Part shown: in pieces, positions 32,495 to 40,217 of the stretch
Position numbering within the stretch: position 1 is the stretch's first letter
How the letters are laid out: each line of letters starts with the position of its first letter
NCBI GenBank assembly: GCA_900473415.1
Contig: UCLR01000051.1
Span: 1 to 49,982 of the forward strand
Reading direction: 5' to 3'
Source: Hyphomicrobiales bacterium
GTDB lineage: Bacteria > Pseudomonadota > Alphaproteobacteria > Rhizobiales > Beijerinckiaceae
DNA: 49,982 nt
Translations under genes and position numbers: made by a program
Notes under the pieces: model-generated
What the model saw: the letters and a program-made list of their open reading frames with translations, nothing else
What the model was told of the DNA's origin: nothing
Databases searched by the model: none

Positions 32495-33216
32495 GCCAGT
32501 GTCTCCAGGGCTTCCGGGAAGAGCCGCTGATAGGCCTCGCCATAGGTCATGGCCTTGCCCGAGTTGCGGCCACCCTGCATGCCGCGGTTCAGCGCGACGC
32601 GGGTGTAGTACTCCCAGAGATGCTTCTGGGCGGCGAGGATCTCGAAGACCTTGCGCTTCTGCTCCCAGACCTCGTCGATGTTGAGGATGACGTTCGGCTT
32701 GAAGCCGCACTGCTCGGGCTGGTGCGGCTCGAACAGGAAGACCGGCGGGGCGGCATAGGCGCGGTCGGGATCGGGCTTGTGGCCCGCGGCCTGCGCGATG
32801 ATGCGCGCCTCCTGAGCGAAGCGCGTCGCCTCGGGGTGGTCGACATTATAGGGGTCTTCGAGCGCATGGGTCAGCACGAAGCTCGGACCCAGCTCGTGGA
32901 AGATGTCGATGGCGCGGTCGAGCATTTCGGGCGTGGTGCGGAGCGGATAGTCGCCTGCGTCCATGAACTCGATCTCGGCGCCGAGCAGCTCGGCGGCGGC
33001 CTCGGCCTCCTCCCGACGCTGGGCCTTGACGTCCTCCATCCGGACGCCGGCCTTCTTCCAGGCGAACTGGCTCTCGCCGCGCTCGCCATAGGAGAGGCAG
33101 AGGATCTTCACGCGCATCCCGCGCTTCGCATGCAGCGCGATGGCCCCACCCGCGCGCCAGACGAAATCGCCCGGATGCGCCGTGATCACCAAACCTGTCT
33201 TCTGCTGGCCCGACAT
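32491..33216 (-). CDS. galB: 4-oxalomesaconate hydratase GalB (PIG-L family)
   Basis: The 241-residue PIG-L/LmbE-fold enzyme has the zinc motif AHPGDF (His14, Asp17; the usual AHPDD has a Gly replacing one Asp, as in GalB) and His127 in DHPEAT. GalB hydrates the keto form of 4-oxalomesaconate to 4-carboxy-4-hydroxy-2-oxoadipate. It differs from the LigJ amidohydrolase used by sphingomonads. It lies 23 nt downstream of galD and overlaps galC by 4 nt. Confidence 0.88.
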   Translation of the reverse strand: MSGQQKTGLVITAHPGDFVWRAGGAIALHAKRGMRVKILCLSYGERGESQFAWKKAGVRMEDVKAQRREEAEAAAELLGAEIEFMDAGDYPLRTTPEMLDRAIDIFHELGPSFVLTHALEDPYNVDHPEATRFAQEARIIAQAAGHKPDPDRAYAAPPVFLFEPHQPEQCGFKPNVILNIDEVWEQKRKVFEILAAQKHLWEYYTRVALNRGMQGGRNSGKAMTYGEAYQRLFPEALETLA

Positions 33217-33239
33217 TGCCGCTCAGTCCTCCATCAATC

Positions 33240-34355
33240 TCATTCGGCAGCCTGACGAGCGCCGCCATGGGCGGCGAGCACATGGGCCGGCACCAAGGCC
33301 CTGCCCTCCATCAGGATGCGCGCGGTGCGCAGGAGCCCTGCCCGCTCGACCACCGGCTGCTCCGCGGTGCCGCCGACCGTCAGCGTCACCGTGAACTCGC
33401 CCGTCGGATGTTCGACCGAGAGCGAGCGCTCGCGCCCCTGCGGCATCTGCGCGACCGAAGCCGCGGGCGAGCCGGGCAGCACTGCAGCCGTGCCCACCGT
33501 CACCGCGGCGAAGACGCCGATCGAGGCGTGGCATTCATGCGGGATGAAGCTGCGCGTGCAGATGGCCCCACCGGCCCGGGGCGGCGCGACCAGAGCGATC
33601 TTCGGCACAACCTTCTTCGTAACATCGCCGAGATTCATCAGCGGCCCGGCGGCCAGACGGATGCGCTCGATGCGAGCCTTCAGTTCGGTGTCCTTGTCGA
33701 GCTCGTCGCGCGGCTCGTAGCCAGTGCGCCCGACATCGGCGGCGCGCATGACGATGACCGGCATGCCGTTGTCGATCAGGGTGCAGGGCACGCCGTCCAC
33801 GACGTCGACGACGTTCCCCGTCGGCAGCAGCGCGCCGCAGACGGAGCCCTCGGCATCGAGGAAGCCAACATCGATCGGGGCGGAGGTGCCGGGCACGCCG
33901 TCGATGCGGGCTGAGCCCTCGGCGCTTGCCTCGCCATCCGGCGTCTCCATGGTGAGGTCCGCGATCGTGCCGGTATTGATCGTACGGACGCGAACCGTGG
34001 TGCGTGCGCCGCTCGCCTTGACGAGCCCCCGCGCCAGGGCAAAGGGGCCGATGCCGGCGAGGATGTTGCCGCAGTTCGGCGTCGTATCGACTTGCGCTGT
34101 CTCGACACCGACCTGCGCGAACAGGAAATCGATGTCGCAGCCGAGCTCGCTCGAAGCCGAGACGATCGCGACCTTGCTGGTCAGCGGGTGGGCGCCGCCC
34201 AGCCCGTCGACCTGCCGCTTGTCGGGCGAGCCCATGACGGCGAGCAGGAAGGCATCGCGCGCGGCAATGTCGGCCGGCAGGTCGTCGCGCAGGAAATAGG
34301 CGCCCTTGGAGGTGCCGCCGCGGATCAGCATGCAGGGAACTGCGATCTGGCCCAT
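33240..34355 (-). CDS. galD: 4-oxalomesaconate tautomerase GalD (PrpF family)
   Basis: The 371-residue PrpF/DAP-epimerase-fold protein starts MGQIAVPCMLIRGGTSKGAYF, the hallmark of the PrpF family. Its catalytic cysteine motif is TTPNCGNILAGIGPFA (Cys about 95). GalD converts the enol form of 4-oxalomesaconate produced by ring cleavage to the keto form, which GalB then hydrates. The ATG at 34355 is 4 nt from the preceding gene's stop; a longer start at 34397 is less likely. The complete galD-galB-galC order strongly supports the function. Confidence 0.88.
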   Translation of the reverse strand: MGQIAVPCMLIRGGTSKGAYFLRDDLPADIAARDAFLLAVMGSPDKRQVDGLGGAHPLTSKVAIVSASSELGCDIDFLFAQVGVETAQVDTTPNCGNILAGIGPFALARGLVKASGARTTVRVRTINTGTIADLTMETPDGEASAEGSARIDGVPGTSAPIDVGFLDAEGSVCGALLPTGNVVDVVDGVPCTLIDNGMPVIVMRAADVGRTGYEPRDELDKDTELKARIERIRLAAGPLMNLGDVTKKVVPKIALVAPPRAGGAICTRSFIPHECHASIGVFAAVTVGTAAVLPGSPAASVAQMPQGRERSLSVEHPTGEFTVTLTVGGTAEQPVVERAGLLRTARILMEGRALVPAHVLAAHGGARQAAE

Positions 34356-34359
34356 TACC

Positions 34360-35346
34360 CTACTCCGTCGCCTTGATGCCGGCGCGCGTGATGACATCGC
34401 GCCAGAGCGCGAGCTCGGAGGCGATCAGCTTGCCGAAACCGTCGGGCGTCTCGGGCCGCGCGATGGCGCCGTCGCGGGCCAGCGCCGCCGCGAACTCAGG
34501 CTGGGCGAGCAGCGCGTTGATCTCGCGGTTCAGCCGATCGACGATCTCACGCGGCGTCCGGGCCGGCGCGACCACGCCATACCATTGCACGGCCTCGAAA
34601 TCCGGCAGGCCACCTTCCGAGAGCGTCGGCAGGTCCGGCGCGAAGCCGACACGCTCACGGCTGGCGACGCCGAGCACTCGGAGCTGCCCGGCCTCGGCCA
34701 GCGGCAGCACGGCCGGCCCACCGGTCAACGTGAACTGGACATTGCCGGCGACGAGATCGTTCACCGAAGGCGCCGTGCCACGGTAGGGCACATGCGCCGC
34801 CTCGATGCCGGCGCGATAGGTCAGATAGGCGGTGGCGATATGGGCGGCGCTGCCCTGGCCGCCAGAGCTGTAGTTCAGCTTGCCAGGATTGGCCTTGGCA
34901 TAAGCGATGAACTCGCCCAGCGTCTTCGCCGGCAGCTTCGGGTTAATCGCCAGGATGTTCGGCACCATCGCGACGAGCGCGACCGGCTGGAAATCCTTGA
35001 TCGGGTCATAAGGCACGTTCGGGTAGAGCGAGGGCGCGAAGGCCAGCGTGCCGATATGGCCCATCATCAGCGTGTGGCCGTCCGGTTCGGATTTCGCGAC
35101 CTGTCCGGCTGCCGTCATGCCGCCGGCGCCCGGCCGGTTCTCGGTGACGAAGCCCTTGCCCGGAATGGCCTGTTCGAGCTTGGCCGCGATCAGCCGGGCC
35201 AGCACGTCGGTGCTGCCGCCCGGCGTGAAAGGCACGACGATGCGGATGATCTGGCTCGGCCATTCGGCCCGGGCCTGCGTCGGCGAGAGGCCGGAGAGCC
35301 CGGCCATGCCGAGTCCGGCGAGCACGGAGCGGCGATCGAACTGCAT
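34360..35346 (-). CDS. Tripartite tricarboxylate transporter (TctC/Bug family) binding protein
   Basis: The 328-residue protein has a Tat-like signal (FDRRSVLAG; cleavage near TQARA-E) and the TctC/Bug motifs WPSQIIRIVVPFTPGGSTDVLARL, ENRPGAGG and YSSGGQGSAAHIA. These periplasmic proteins bind carboxylates with high affinity. No TctA or TctB membrane partners are visible nearby, a common orphan situation. Inserted ahead of galD, it may bind gallate, protocatechuate or another aromatic acid. The start overlaps the upstream gene's stop by one base (TGATG). Confidence 0.87.
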   Translation of the reverse strand: MQFDRRSVLAGLGMAGLSGLSPTQARAEWPSQIIRIVVPFTPGGSTDVLARLIAAKLEQAIPGKGFVTENRPGAGGMTAAGQVAKSEPDGHTLMMGHIGTLAFAPSLYPNVPYDPIKDFQPVALVAMVPNILAINPKLPAKTLGEFIAYAKANPGKLNYSSGGQGSAAHIATAYLTYRAGIEAAHVPYRGTAPSVNDLVAGNVQFTLTGGPAVLPLAEAGQLRVLGVASRERVGFAPDLPTLSEGGLPDFEAVQWYGVVAPARTPREIVDRLNREINALLAQPEFAAALARDGAIARPETPDGFGKLIASELALWRDVITRAGIKATE

Positions 35347-36179
35347 CAGGCGCCTCCCTTGCGACGGGCTCCGCGCTGCTGCGCATCGGCGACGGCGCTG
35401 GCGAGGCCGGGCTCCAACCCGGCAGCAGCCAGCATCTCCGCCGCCTCGCGCATCTCGGCCGAGCGGCGGATGCCGTGGGTCGCGACACGCTCGCGCATGT
35501 CGGCTGCGAGGGCGTGGAAATCGATCGAAGGGAAGGTCGCATGCAGGCTCGCGAAGACCGGATCCTTGACGTCCCAGGCCTCGCAAGCGGCGGCGCAGTC
35601 CAGCATCAGGGCCTCGAGCCCCTTGATGACGATGCTGCGGCAGAGCTTCATGGCCGAGGCGCGGCCGAACTGCTCGGAGACTGGCGTCAGGTTCATGCCG
35701 AGCCCGTTCAGCGTCGCGGAAACCACCTCGGCTTTCGGGCCGCCGGCGAGGATCGCGACCTTGAGGCCGGGCTTCAGCACCGGCGCCATCACCGCCGCCT
35801 CGACGTAATCGGCGCCACTCGCCTCGACCGCCTTCGCCGCGCGCTGCTTGGTCGAAGGCGCGGCTGAATTCACGTCGACGAAGATCTGGCCGGGCCTGAG
35901 CCAGGTCGCCGCCTCGGCCGCGACGGCCTCGGCGCGGTCGGCGGTCACCGCCGAAAAGACGAGGGAGGCTTCCGAGCAGGCATCGGCCGACGAGTGGCCG
36001 CAGCTCACGCCAATCTGCTGCGCCGCATCCTCCAGCCGCCGTCCCGCGTCGCCGCCGAACAGCAGGTCATAGGCACGGATCCCGGCCGCGCCATTGGCCA
36101 TAAGGCCACGCGAGAAGGTCTGCCCGACCTCGCCGAATCCGATGAATGCGATCGCTGGCGGTGCCGAACCAGCCATCAT
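35346..36179 (-). CDS. 6-phosphogluconate-dehydrogenase-like protein with C-terminal DUF1932
   Basis: The 277-residue protein begins with a Rossmann motif (IAFIGFGEVGQTFSRGLM) of the beta-hydroxyacid dehydrogenase type, followed by a FVDVNSAAPSTKQ segment, and ends in a DUF1932-like helical domain. Such proteins are NAD(P)-dependent dehydrogenases or reductases of unknown substrate. It is the first gene after lysR in the catabolic operon; AAGGAGCGGCG before the ATG at 36179 is a good RBS. A role in oxidising or reducing a ring-cleavage product is possible, but no biochemical precedent can be read from the sequence. Confidence 0.75.
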   Translation of the reverse strand: MMAGSAPPAIAFIGFGEVGQTFSRGLMANGAAGIRAYDLLFGGDAGRRLEDAAQQIGVSCGHSSADACSEASLVFSAVTADRAEAVAAEAATWLRPGQIFVDVNSAAPSTKQRAAKAVEASGADYVEAAVMAPVLKPGLKVAILAGGPKAEVVSATLNGLGMNLTPVSEQFGRASAMKLCRSIVIKGLEALMLDCAAACEAWDVKDPVFASLHATFPSIDFHALAADMRERVATHGIRRSAEMREAAEMLAAAGLEPGLASAVADAQQRGARRKGGA

Positions 36180-36227
36180 CGCCGCTCCTTGTGCGATTCT
36201 TCCCGCATCAAGGGTGGAGCAGCCTCA

Positions 36228-36277
36228 TTGCTTCATCAAATGATAAGAATGCAGCGATTGATTAATTTCATTCATCA
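36228..36277. promoter_or_regulatory. AT-rich intercistronic region ahead of the catabolic operon
   Basis: The stretch 36237-36275 is only about 28% GC (11 of 39 bases), a sharp dip in this high-GC background. It contains a TCAT-CAA-ATGA dyad (36233-36243) and an ATTAAT core (36261-36266). It overlaps the lysR stop (36268-36270) and lies about 50-90 nt before the DUF1932-gene start. It is the most plausible promoter/operator for the gal genes, with the LysR-type regulator just upstream as the natural ligand. I cannot place a clear T-N11-A motif unambiguously. Confidence 0.5.
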
Positions 36278-37182
36278 CGCCGCGGCGCGACGCTTCGCTT
36301 CAGCGCCTGGGTCAGTAGGGACAGGAGATCGCGCGCGACCGGGCGCAACGGCACGGTCTTGCGCGTGATGATGCCGAGCGTGCGCGTCACCGCCGGCGCG
36401 CGCAGCGGCACCGCGACCAGCTCGCCATCATCGACGACATCGAGCGCAAGCTGCGGCACCACGGCATAACCGATGCGAGACCGCACCAGACTGACGGCCG
36501 TGACGACGCGCTGCACCTCGTAGCGCCAGGCCAGGCTCTCGCGGCGCGCACCGAGGGCATCGTCGAGCAGGATGCGGTTGCCGGTCTCGGCGCTGATGCG
36601 CACGAGCGGCTCGTCCTGCAACTGCGCCCATGTCAGCGACGAGGCCTGGGCGAGCGGCATGCTACGATGGCTCACCAGCACGAAGGGCTCCTTCACCACC
36701 GGCTTCAGTTCCAGGTCCCAGCGATTGGCCGCCACGATGGTGACGCCGAACTCCGCCTCACCGGACTGGACCTTGTCGGCGATTTCCGAGGCTGAGTTGT
36801 CATGGACCCTGACCCCGACACCGGGGTGGCGCTTCGCGAAGGCGGCGATCACCGCCGGCATGCAATGCACTGCGACCGTGGGCAGGCAGCCGACCGAGAC
36901 CTGCTCGTCGCCCTCGCGGGTATCGACTCTGACCTCGTCGAGCGCCGAGCCGAGATCCTCGAAGATCCGCCGCGCCCGCGGCAGCAACGCCGTGCCCGCC
37001 GCCGTCAGCGAGACCTGCCGCGTCGTCCGCAGAAAGAGCGGCGTGCCGAGCGATTCCTCGAGCTTGCGGATGCGGTGGCTGAGCGCCGTCTGCGAGAGGT
37101 TGAGATGCGACGCGGCGGCACGAAAGCTGCCGCGCTCGGCGATGCTGACGAATGCCTGAAGCCCAAGAACATCGACGCGCAT
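36268..37182 (-). CDS. LysR-type transcriptional regulator of the catabolic block
   Basis: The 304-residue regulator has an N-terminal winged helix-turn-helix (FRAAASHLNLSQTALSHRIRKLEESLGTPLF, about 20-50) and a periplasmic-binding-protein-like effector domain. It lies directly upstream of, and in the same orientation as, the DUF1932-TTT-gal genes, whereas classic LysR genes are usually divergent. The effector is likely an aromatic acid or a pathway intermediate. The ATG at 37182 aligns best with the family; a start at 37206 would add eight residues. Confidence 0.9.
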   Translation of the reverse strand: MRVDVLGLQAFVSIAERGSFRAAASHLNLSQTALSHRIRKLEESLGTPLFLRTTRQVSLTAAGTALLPRARRIFEDLGSALDEVRVDTREGDEQVSVGCLPTVAVHCMPAVIAAFAKRHPGVGVRVHDNSASEIADKVQSGEAEFGVTIVAANRWDLELKPVVKEPFVLVSHRSMPLAQASSLTWAQLQDEPLVRISAETGNRILLDDALGARRESLAWRYEVQRVVTAVSLVRSRIGYAVVPQLALDVVDDGELVAVPLRAPAVTRTLGIITRKTVPLRPVARDLLSLLTQALKRSVAPRRDE

Positions 37183-37545
37183 CGGACGGCACGGCCTCCG
37201 GGTCAAGTCCGCGATGACGCAGCGATCCCTAGGGAAGGCCGCGCCGGCTCGGATGGATCAGGCTCTCAGCCTGGGACATCGCAGGCGGGCTCGCCGGCAT
37301 GGCAAGCATCTCGACAAATGCATGTTGTCGTTTGCATTGGAAGCGACCAAAACGAAAACTGATACGAAAGGCCGCGCCTGCAGGCGTTGTGGCAGTGCGC
37401 AGGAGCGCGCTAAGCCACGGCCGAAACCGATCATGCAGCTCGCCCCAAGACCAGGATGCCCGTGATGCCGGAGGATCTGCAGATTCAGGTCACCGATGAA
37501 GAGGCCGCTGTCGCGGCGCTCCCGCTGCAGCGGAACTGAAGCACG
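37183..37545. other. Intergenic region between lysR and the xylulokinase-like gene
   Basis: In this 363-nt gap I see no convincing gene. Frames that read through it on either strand are interrupted or are mirror images of coding regions. It contains an AATGCA...TGCATT inverted repeat (about 37318-37339, 10-nt spacer), which could be an operator, and an AAAACGAAAACTGATACGAAA stretch (about 37350-37370) of lower GC that may hold a promoter for either divergent gene. A 27-residue frame at 37456-37539 starts with ATG and ends 6 nt before the kinase start, but it has no support. Confidence 0.4.
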
Positions 37546-38994
37546 ATGACCCTTGTCCTCGGCATCGACCTCGGCACCTCGGGCGCGAAATCCGTGCTGG
37601 TCGATGCGCATGACCGGATCATCGCCGAAGCGAGCGCGCCGATCCCGCTGCTGCAGCCGCAGCCGCTCTGGTTCGAGCAGGAGCCGCAGGACTGGTGGCG
37701 GGCCGTGGTGACGACGCTGGATGCGCTGGCCGCCGCGGCCCCGCAGGAGATGGCGGGCGTGGGCGCCATCGGGCTGTCCGGCCAGATGCTCGGCGTCGCC
37801 TGTATCGACGCCCTCGGCCATGCGCTGCGGCCGGCGATCCTGTGGAACGACGCCCGCGCCGGGGCCGAATGCGCCGCGGTCGAAGCCGCCGTGCCGGATT
37901 TCGCCGGACTCGTCGGCTGCCGGGCGATGCGTGGCTTCCCGGCGCCGAAACTGCTCTGGCTGGCACGTAACGAGCCGCAGCTTCTGGGCAAGGCCGAGCA
38001 TATCCTGCTGCCCAAGGACTATATCCGCCTGCGCCTGACCGGCATCGCCGCCAGCGATCGCGCGGACGCCAGCGCCACGCTGCTGATGGACACGCGCGCA
38101 GGCAGATGGTCGCCCGAGCTGCTCGCGGCCTGCGGCATCACGGCCGAGCAGATGCCGGCGCTGATCGCCTCGCACGAGATCAGCGGCGGCCTGCTGCCCA
38201 AGCTCGCCTCGCGCTGGGGCCTGGCGGCGGAAACGCCGATCGTCGGTGGGGCCGGCGACAATATGTGCGGCGGGATCGGCGCCGGTGTCGTCGAGCCGGG
38301 CATGGCCTCGATCAGCCTCGGCAGCTCGGGGGTCTATTTCCTCGCCAACGACGCCTTCCTGCCGGCGCGCGGGCAAGGCCTGCATACGCATCGCCACGCC
38401 ATCGAAGGGCTCTTCGCGCAGAATGGCTGCATCCTCAGCGCCGGCGCGGCGCTGGGTTGGGCCGCACGTCTCATTGGCGCGGAAGATATGCCGGCATTGA
38501 TGGGGGAGGTCGAGGCGGCCGCCCTGCCGACCGGCGAAACGCCCGTCTTCACGCCCTATCTCTCGGGCGAGCGCACACCTCATGACGATGCCGGCCTCAC
38601 CGGCACCTTCTCCGGCCTGACCGCCGGGACGACGCGCCTCCATCTGGTACAGGCTGTGCTGGAAGGCGTGGCGATGGCCTTCGCCGACAGCCATCAGGCG
38701 CTGATTTCGACCGGCGCCGCGATCGAGCAGGTCGCGCTACTCGACGATGGGACGAACAGCAGGCTCTGGGGCCGTCTCGTCGCAAGCGCGATCGGCATGC
38801 CGCTGAAGCACGCGCGAGCAGCCGCCATCGGCCCTGCGCTCGGGGCGGCGCGGCTGGCGCGGCTCGGCATCGGCGGGCCGCTGATCGCGGACGGCGCGGA
38901 GCGGGAGGACGATCGCATCCTGCCTGAACCCGCGATAGCGGAAGCGCTGGCGGCGAAAAGAGCCCGTTTCACCCGACATCTGGCGCTGCGCTGA
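37546..38994 (+). CDS. xylB: FGGY-family carbohydrate kinase, xylulokinase-like
   Basis: The 482-residue protein starts with LVLGIDLGTSGAK, the ATP-binding phosphate-1 motif of the FGGY/actin fold, and has the GLSGQM, WNDARA and YLSGERTPH-D motifs characteristic of D-xylulokinase (XylB). The usual GGGARS adenosine motif before the second-domain helix reads LDDGTNS here, a striking departure. The GPALGAARLA segment further on is normal. The expected reaction is D-xylulose plus ATP to D-xylulose-5-phosphate. No xylose isomerase or transporter adjoins it in this window. It ends 11 nt from a convergent gene. Confidence 0.85.
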   Translation: MTLVLGIDLGTSGAKSVLVDAHDRIIAEASAPIPLLQPQPLWFEQEPQDWWRAVVTTLDALAAAAPQEMAGVGAIGLSGQMLGVACIDALGHALRPAILWNDARAGAECAAVEAAVPDFAGLVGCRAMRGFPAPKLLWLARNEPQLLGKAEHILLPKDYIRLRLTGIAASDRADASATLLMDTRAGRWSPELLAACGITAEQMPALIASHEISGGLLPKLASRWGLAAETPIVGGAGDNMCGGIGAGVVEPGMASISLGSSGVYFLANDAFLPARGQGLHTHRHAIEGLFAQNGCILSAGAALGWAARLIGAEDMPALMGEVEAAALPTGETPVFTPYLSGERTPHDDAGLTGTFSGLTAGTTRLHLVQAVLEGVAMAFADSHQALISTGAAIEQVALLDDGTNSRLWGRLVASAIGMPLKHARAAAIGPALGAARLARLGIGGPLIADGAEREDDRILPEPAIAEALAAKRARFTRHLALR

Positions 38995-39004
38995 AGCGCA
39001 GCGC
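38983..39004. terminator. Hairpin between convergent xylB and phosphoesterase genes
   Basis: GCGCTGCG (38983-38990) pairs with CGCAGCGC (38997-39004) around a six-base loop holding the xylB stop codon. It is GC-only with no T tract in either direction. With only 11 nt between the two stops it is the sole candidate for termination on both strands. Confidence 0.45.
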
Positions 39005-39005
39005 G

Positions 39006-39827
39006 TCAGGCGACGTGCGGCGGATAGACCTCATGGATCACGTCGTCGATCCAGAGCGTCTTCAGTGCCGTGATCTCCTGGATCTTGGCGGTGTAGTCGC
39101 GTCCCTCGAAGCCGTAAGTCACGGCGCCGAGCGTCGCGGAACCGGCCATGCCGGCCTGCATCTCGGGTCCGACGACGAAGCCTGCGGACGGCCCCCAGAT
39201 ATAGCGGGTGCCGTCGACCGCGAAGTCATGGGCGCGATGCAGATGGCCGCTCGCGACGAAGGCGACCTGATGTTTGCGGACGAGATCGAGCAGATGGGCG
39301 CGCGGCCGCGGCGGCACGCTCCAATAGCCCTTGTCGCCCTCGGTGGGGCTCTCGATGAAGAGCGGCCGGTGCAGGAACCAGCCAAGGCAGCGCCCGTCCG
39401 ATTCGGCTATCTGCCGGTCGAGCCAGGCGAGCTGGCGCTTCTCCTCCGCCTCGTCACTGCCGAACAACATGGAATTCAGGCCGATCAGCCGCCAGCCTTC
39501 GAGGTCGCGGACCCAGAAATCCTCGCCGAGATGCTCACGCCAACGCGACAGCCGCTCCTCATTCACCGGCTGATGCGGGTGATAGGCCTCGCCGACGTCG
39601 TGGTTGCCGGGAATACTCAACACCGGCACGTCGAGCGACCGCAGCAGCGCGTTGCAATGGGCGAAGTCGTCGTCGAGGTCCGCGCCGTCGACCGTGACGT
39701 CGCCGGTATGGATCACGAGATCAGGCTGCTGGGCCGCAAGCCAGCCCGTCAGCGGCTCCCAGTTGCAGGCGAAATGCTGCTTGGTCGGACTAAGATGAGT
39801 GTCCGAGATCTGCACAACCCGGTGCAT
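39006..39827 (-). CDS. Calcineurin-like metallophosphoesterase, CpdA/GpdQ class
   Basis: The 273-residue enzyme has the complete class III phosphoesterase set: DTH (Asp9, His11), GDVTVDG, GNHD, FLHRPLF and GHLHRAHD, which bind two metals. Relatives hydrolyse cyclic nucleotides (CpdA) or glycerophosphodiesters (GpdQ), and the length fits both. Nothing in the context decides the substrate. The ATG at 39827 is preceded by CGGAGGAAAGCC. A long gap of 390 nt follows to the phasin gene on the other strand. Confidence 0.85.
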   Translation of the reverse strand: MHRVVQISDTHLSPTKQHFACNWEPLTGWLAAQQPDLVIHTGDVTVDGADLDDDFAHCNALLRSLDVPVLSIPGNHDVGEAYHPHQPVNEERLSRWREHLGEDFWVRDLEGWRLIGLNSMLFGSDEAEEKRQLAWLDRQIAESDGRCLGWFLHRPLFIESPTEGDKGYWSVPPRPRAHLLDLVRKHQVAFVASGHLHRAHDFAVDGTRYIWGPSAGFVVGPEMQAGMAGSATLGAVTYGFEGRDYTAKIQEITALKTLWIDDVIHEVYPPHVA

Positions 39828-40217
39828 GGCTTTCCTCCGAGCACGCCCCCGAGATCGGGACGCAGACCGTTGCCGTCAAGTCCGGGAGCAGCAGCCGGCC
39901 ATCAGGTATACCGGTGAGTATTTGATGACACAGGGCTTCTCAAGGCAGGCATGGGATTAATTGAGCCGGCTACTCAGCGCCCCATCAACTGATAGCCAGT
40001 TTGCCTCAAAAAAGCGCAACACCCAACCGAGAGCGCGGCGATCGGCATCGCCGGACAATTCCCGTCGGCGGCTCCAAACTTCCGGCACAATCGGGCGCAA
40101 GAAAGGACGACCTGTCGCAGGGATCGGCGGGACATGCTTGATCTGGGTCAAGGTCGGACGCCTTCGGCGCGACCATCCTGCGACACGGCAACAATGCCAA
40201 TCGTGGAGGAGGCCAAG
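39828..40217. other. Divergent intergenic region with the phasin promoter
   Basis: The 390-nt region has no gene I can support. It contains an Fnr/FixK box at 40138-40151, a GGTATACC palindrome near 39905, and some AT-rich stretches. A 64-codon frame on the - strand (39957-40151) starts right at the box and has a codon composition less GC-biased at the third position than its neighbours, so I reject it. A promoter for the phosphoesterase gene must lie at the left end. Confidence 0.6.
40138..40151. promoter_or_regulatory. Fnr/FixK box upstream of the phasin gene
   Basis: TTGAT-CTGG-GTCAA is a full match to TTGAY-N4-RTCAA. The centre lies 73 nt before the phasin ATG at 40218. This geometry resembles that of the ccoN box and suggests direct activation of the phasin and CBS-BON genes in low oxygen. 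Confidence 0.8.

Noticed and set aside
37456..37539. 27-residue + strand frame just before the xylulokinase-like gene
   Set aside because: Too short to judge, no RBS or homology, and no reason to prefer it over chance.
37258..38694. Open frame of 478 codons on the - strand opposite xylB
   Set aside because: Low-complexity Arg/His/Gly-rich translation with no motif, while the + strand has full FGGY kinase motifs.
39957..40151. 64-codon frame on the - strand that begins within the phasin Fnr/FixK box
   Set aside because: No domain, third-position composition less GC-biased than the neighbours, no good RBS, and it overlaps a regulatory site.
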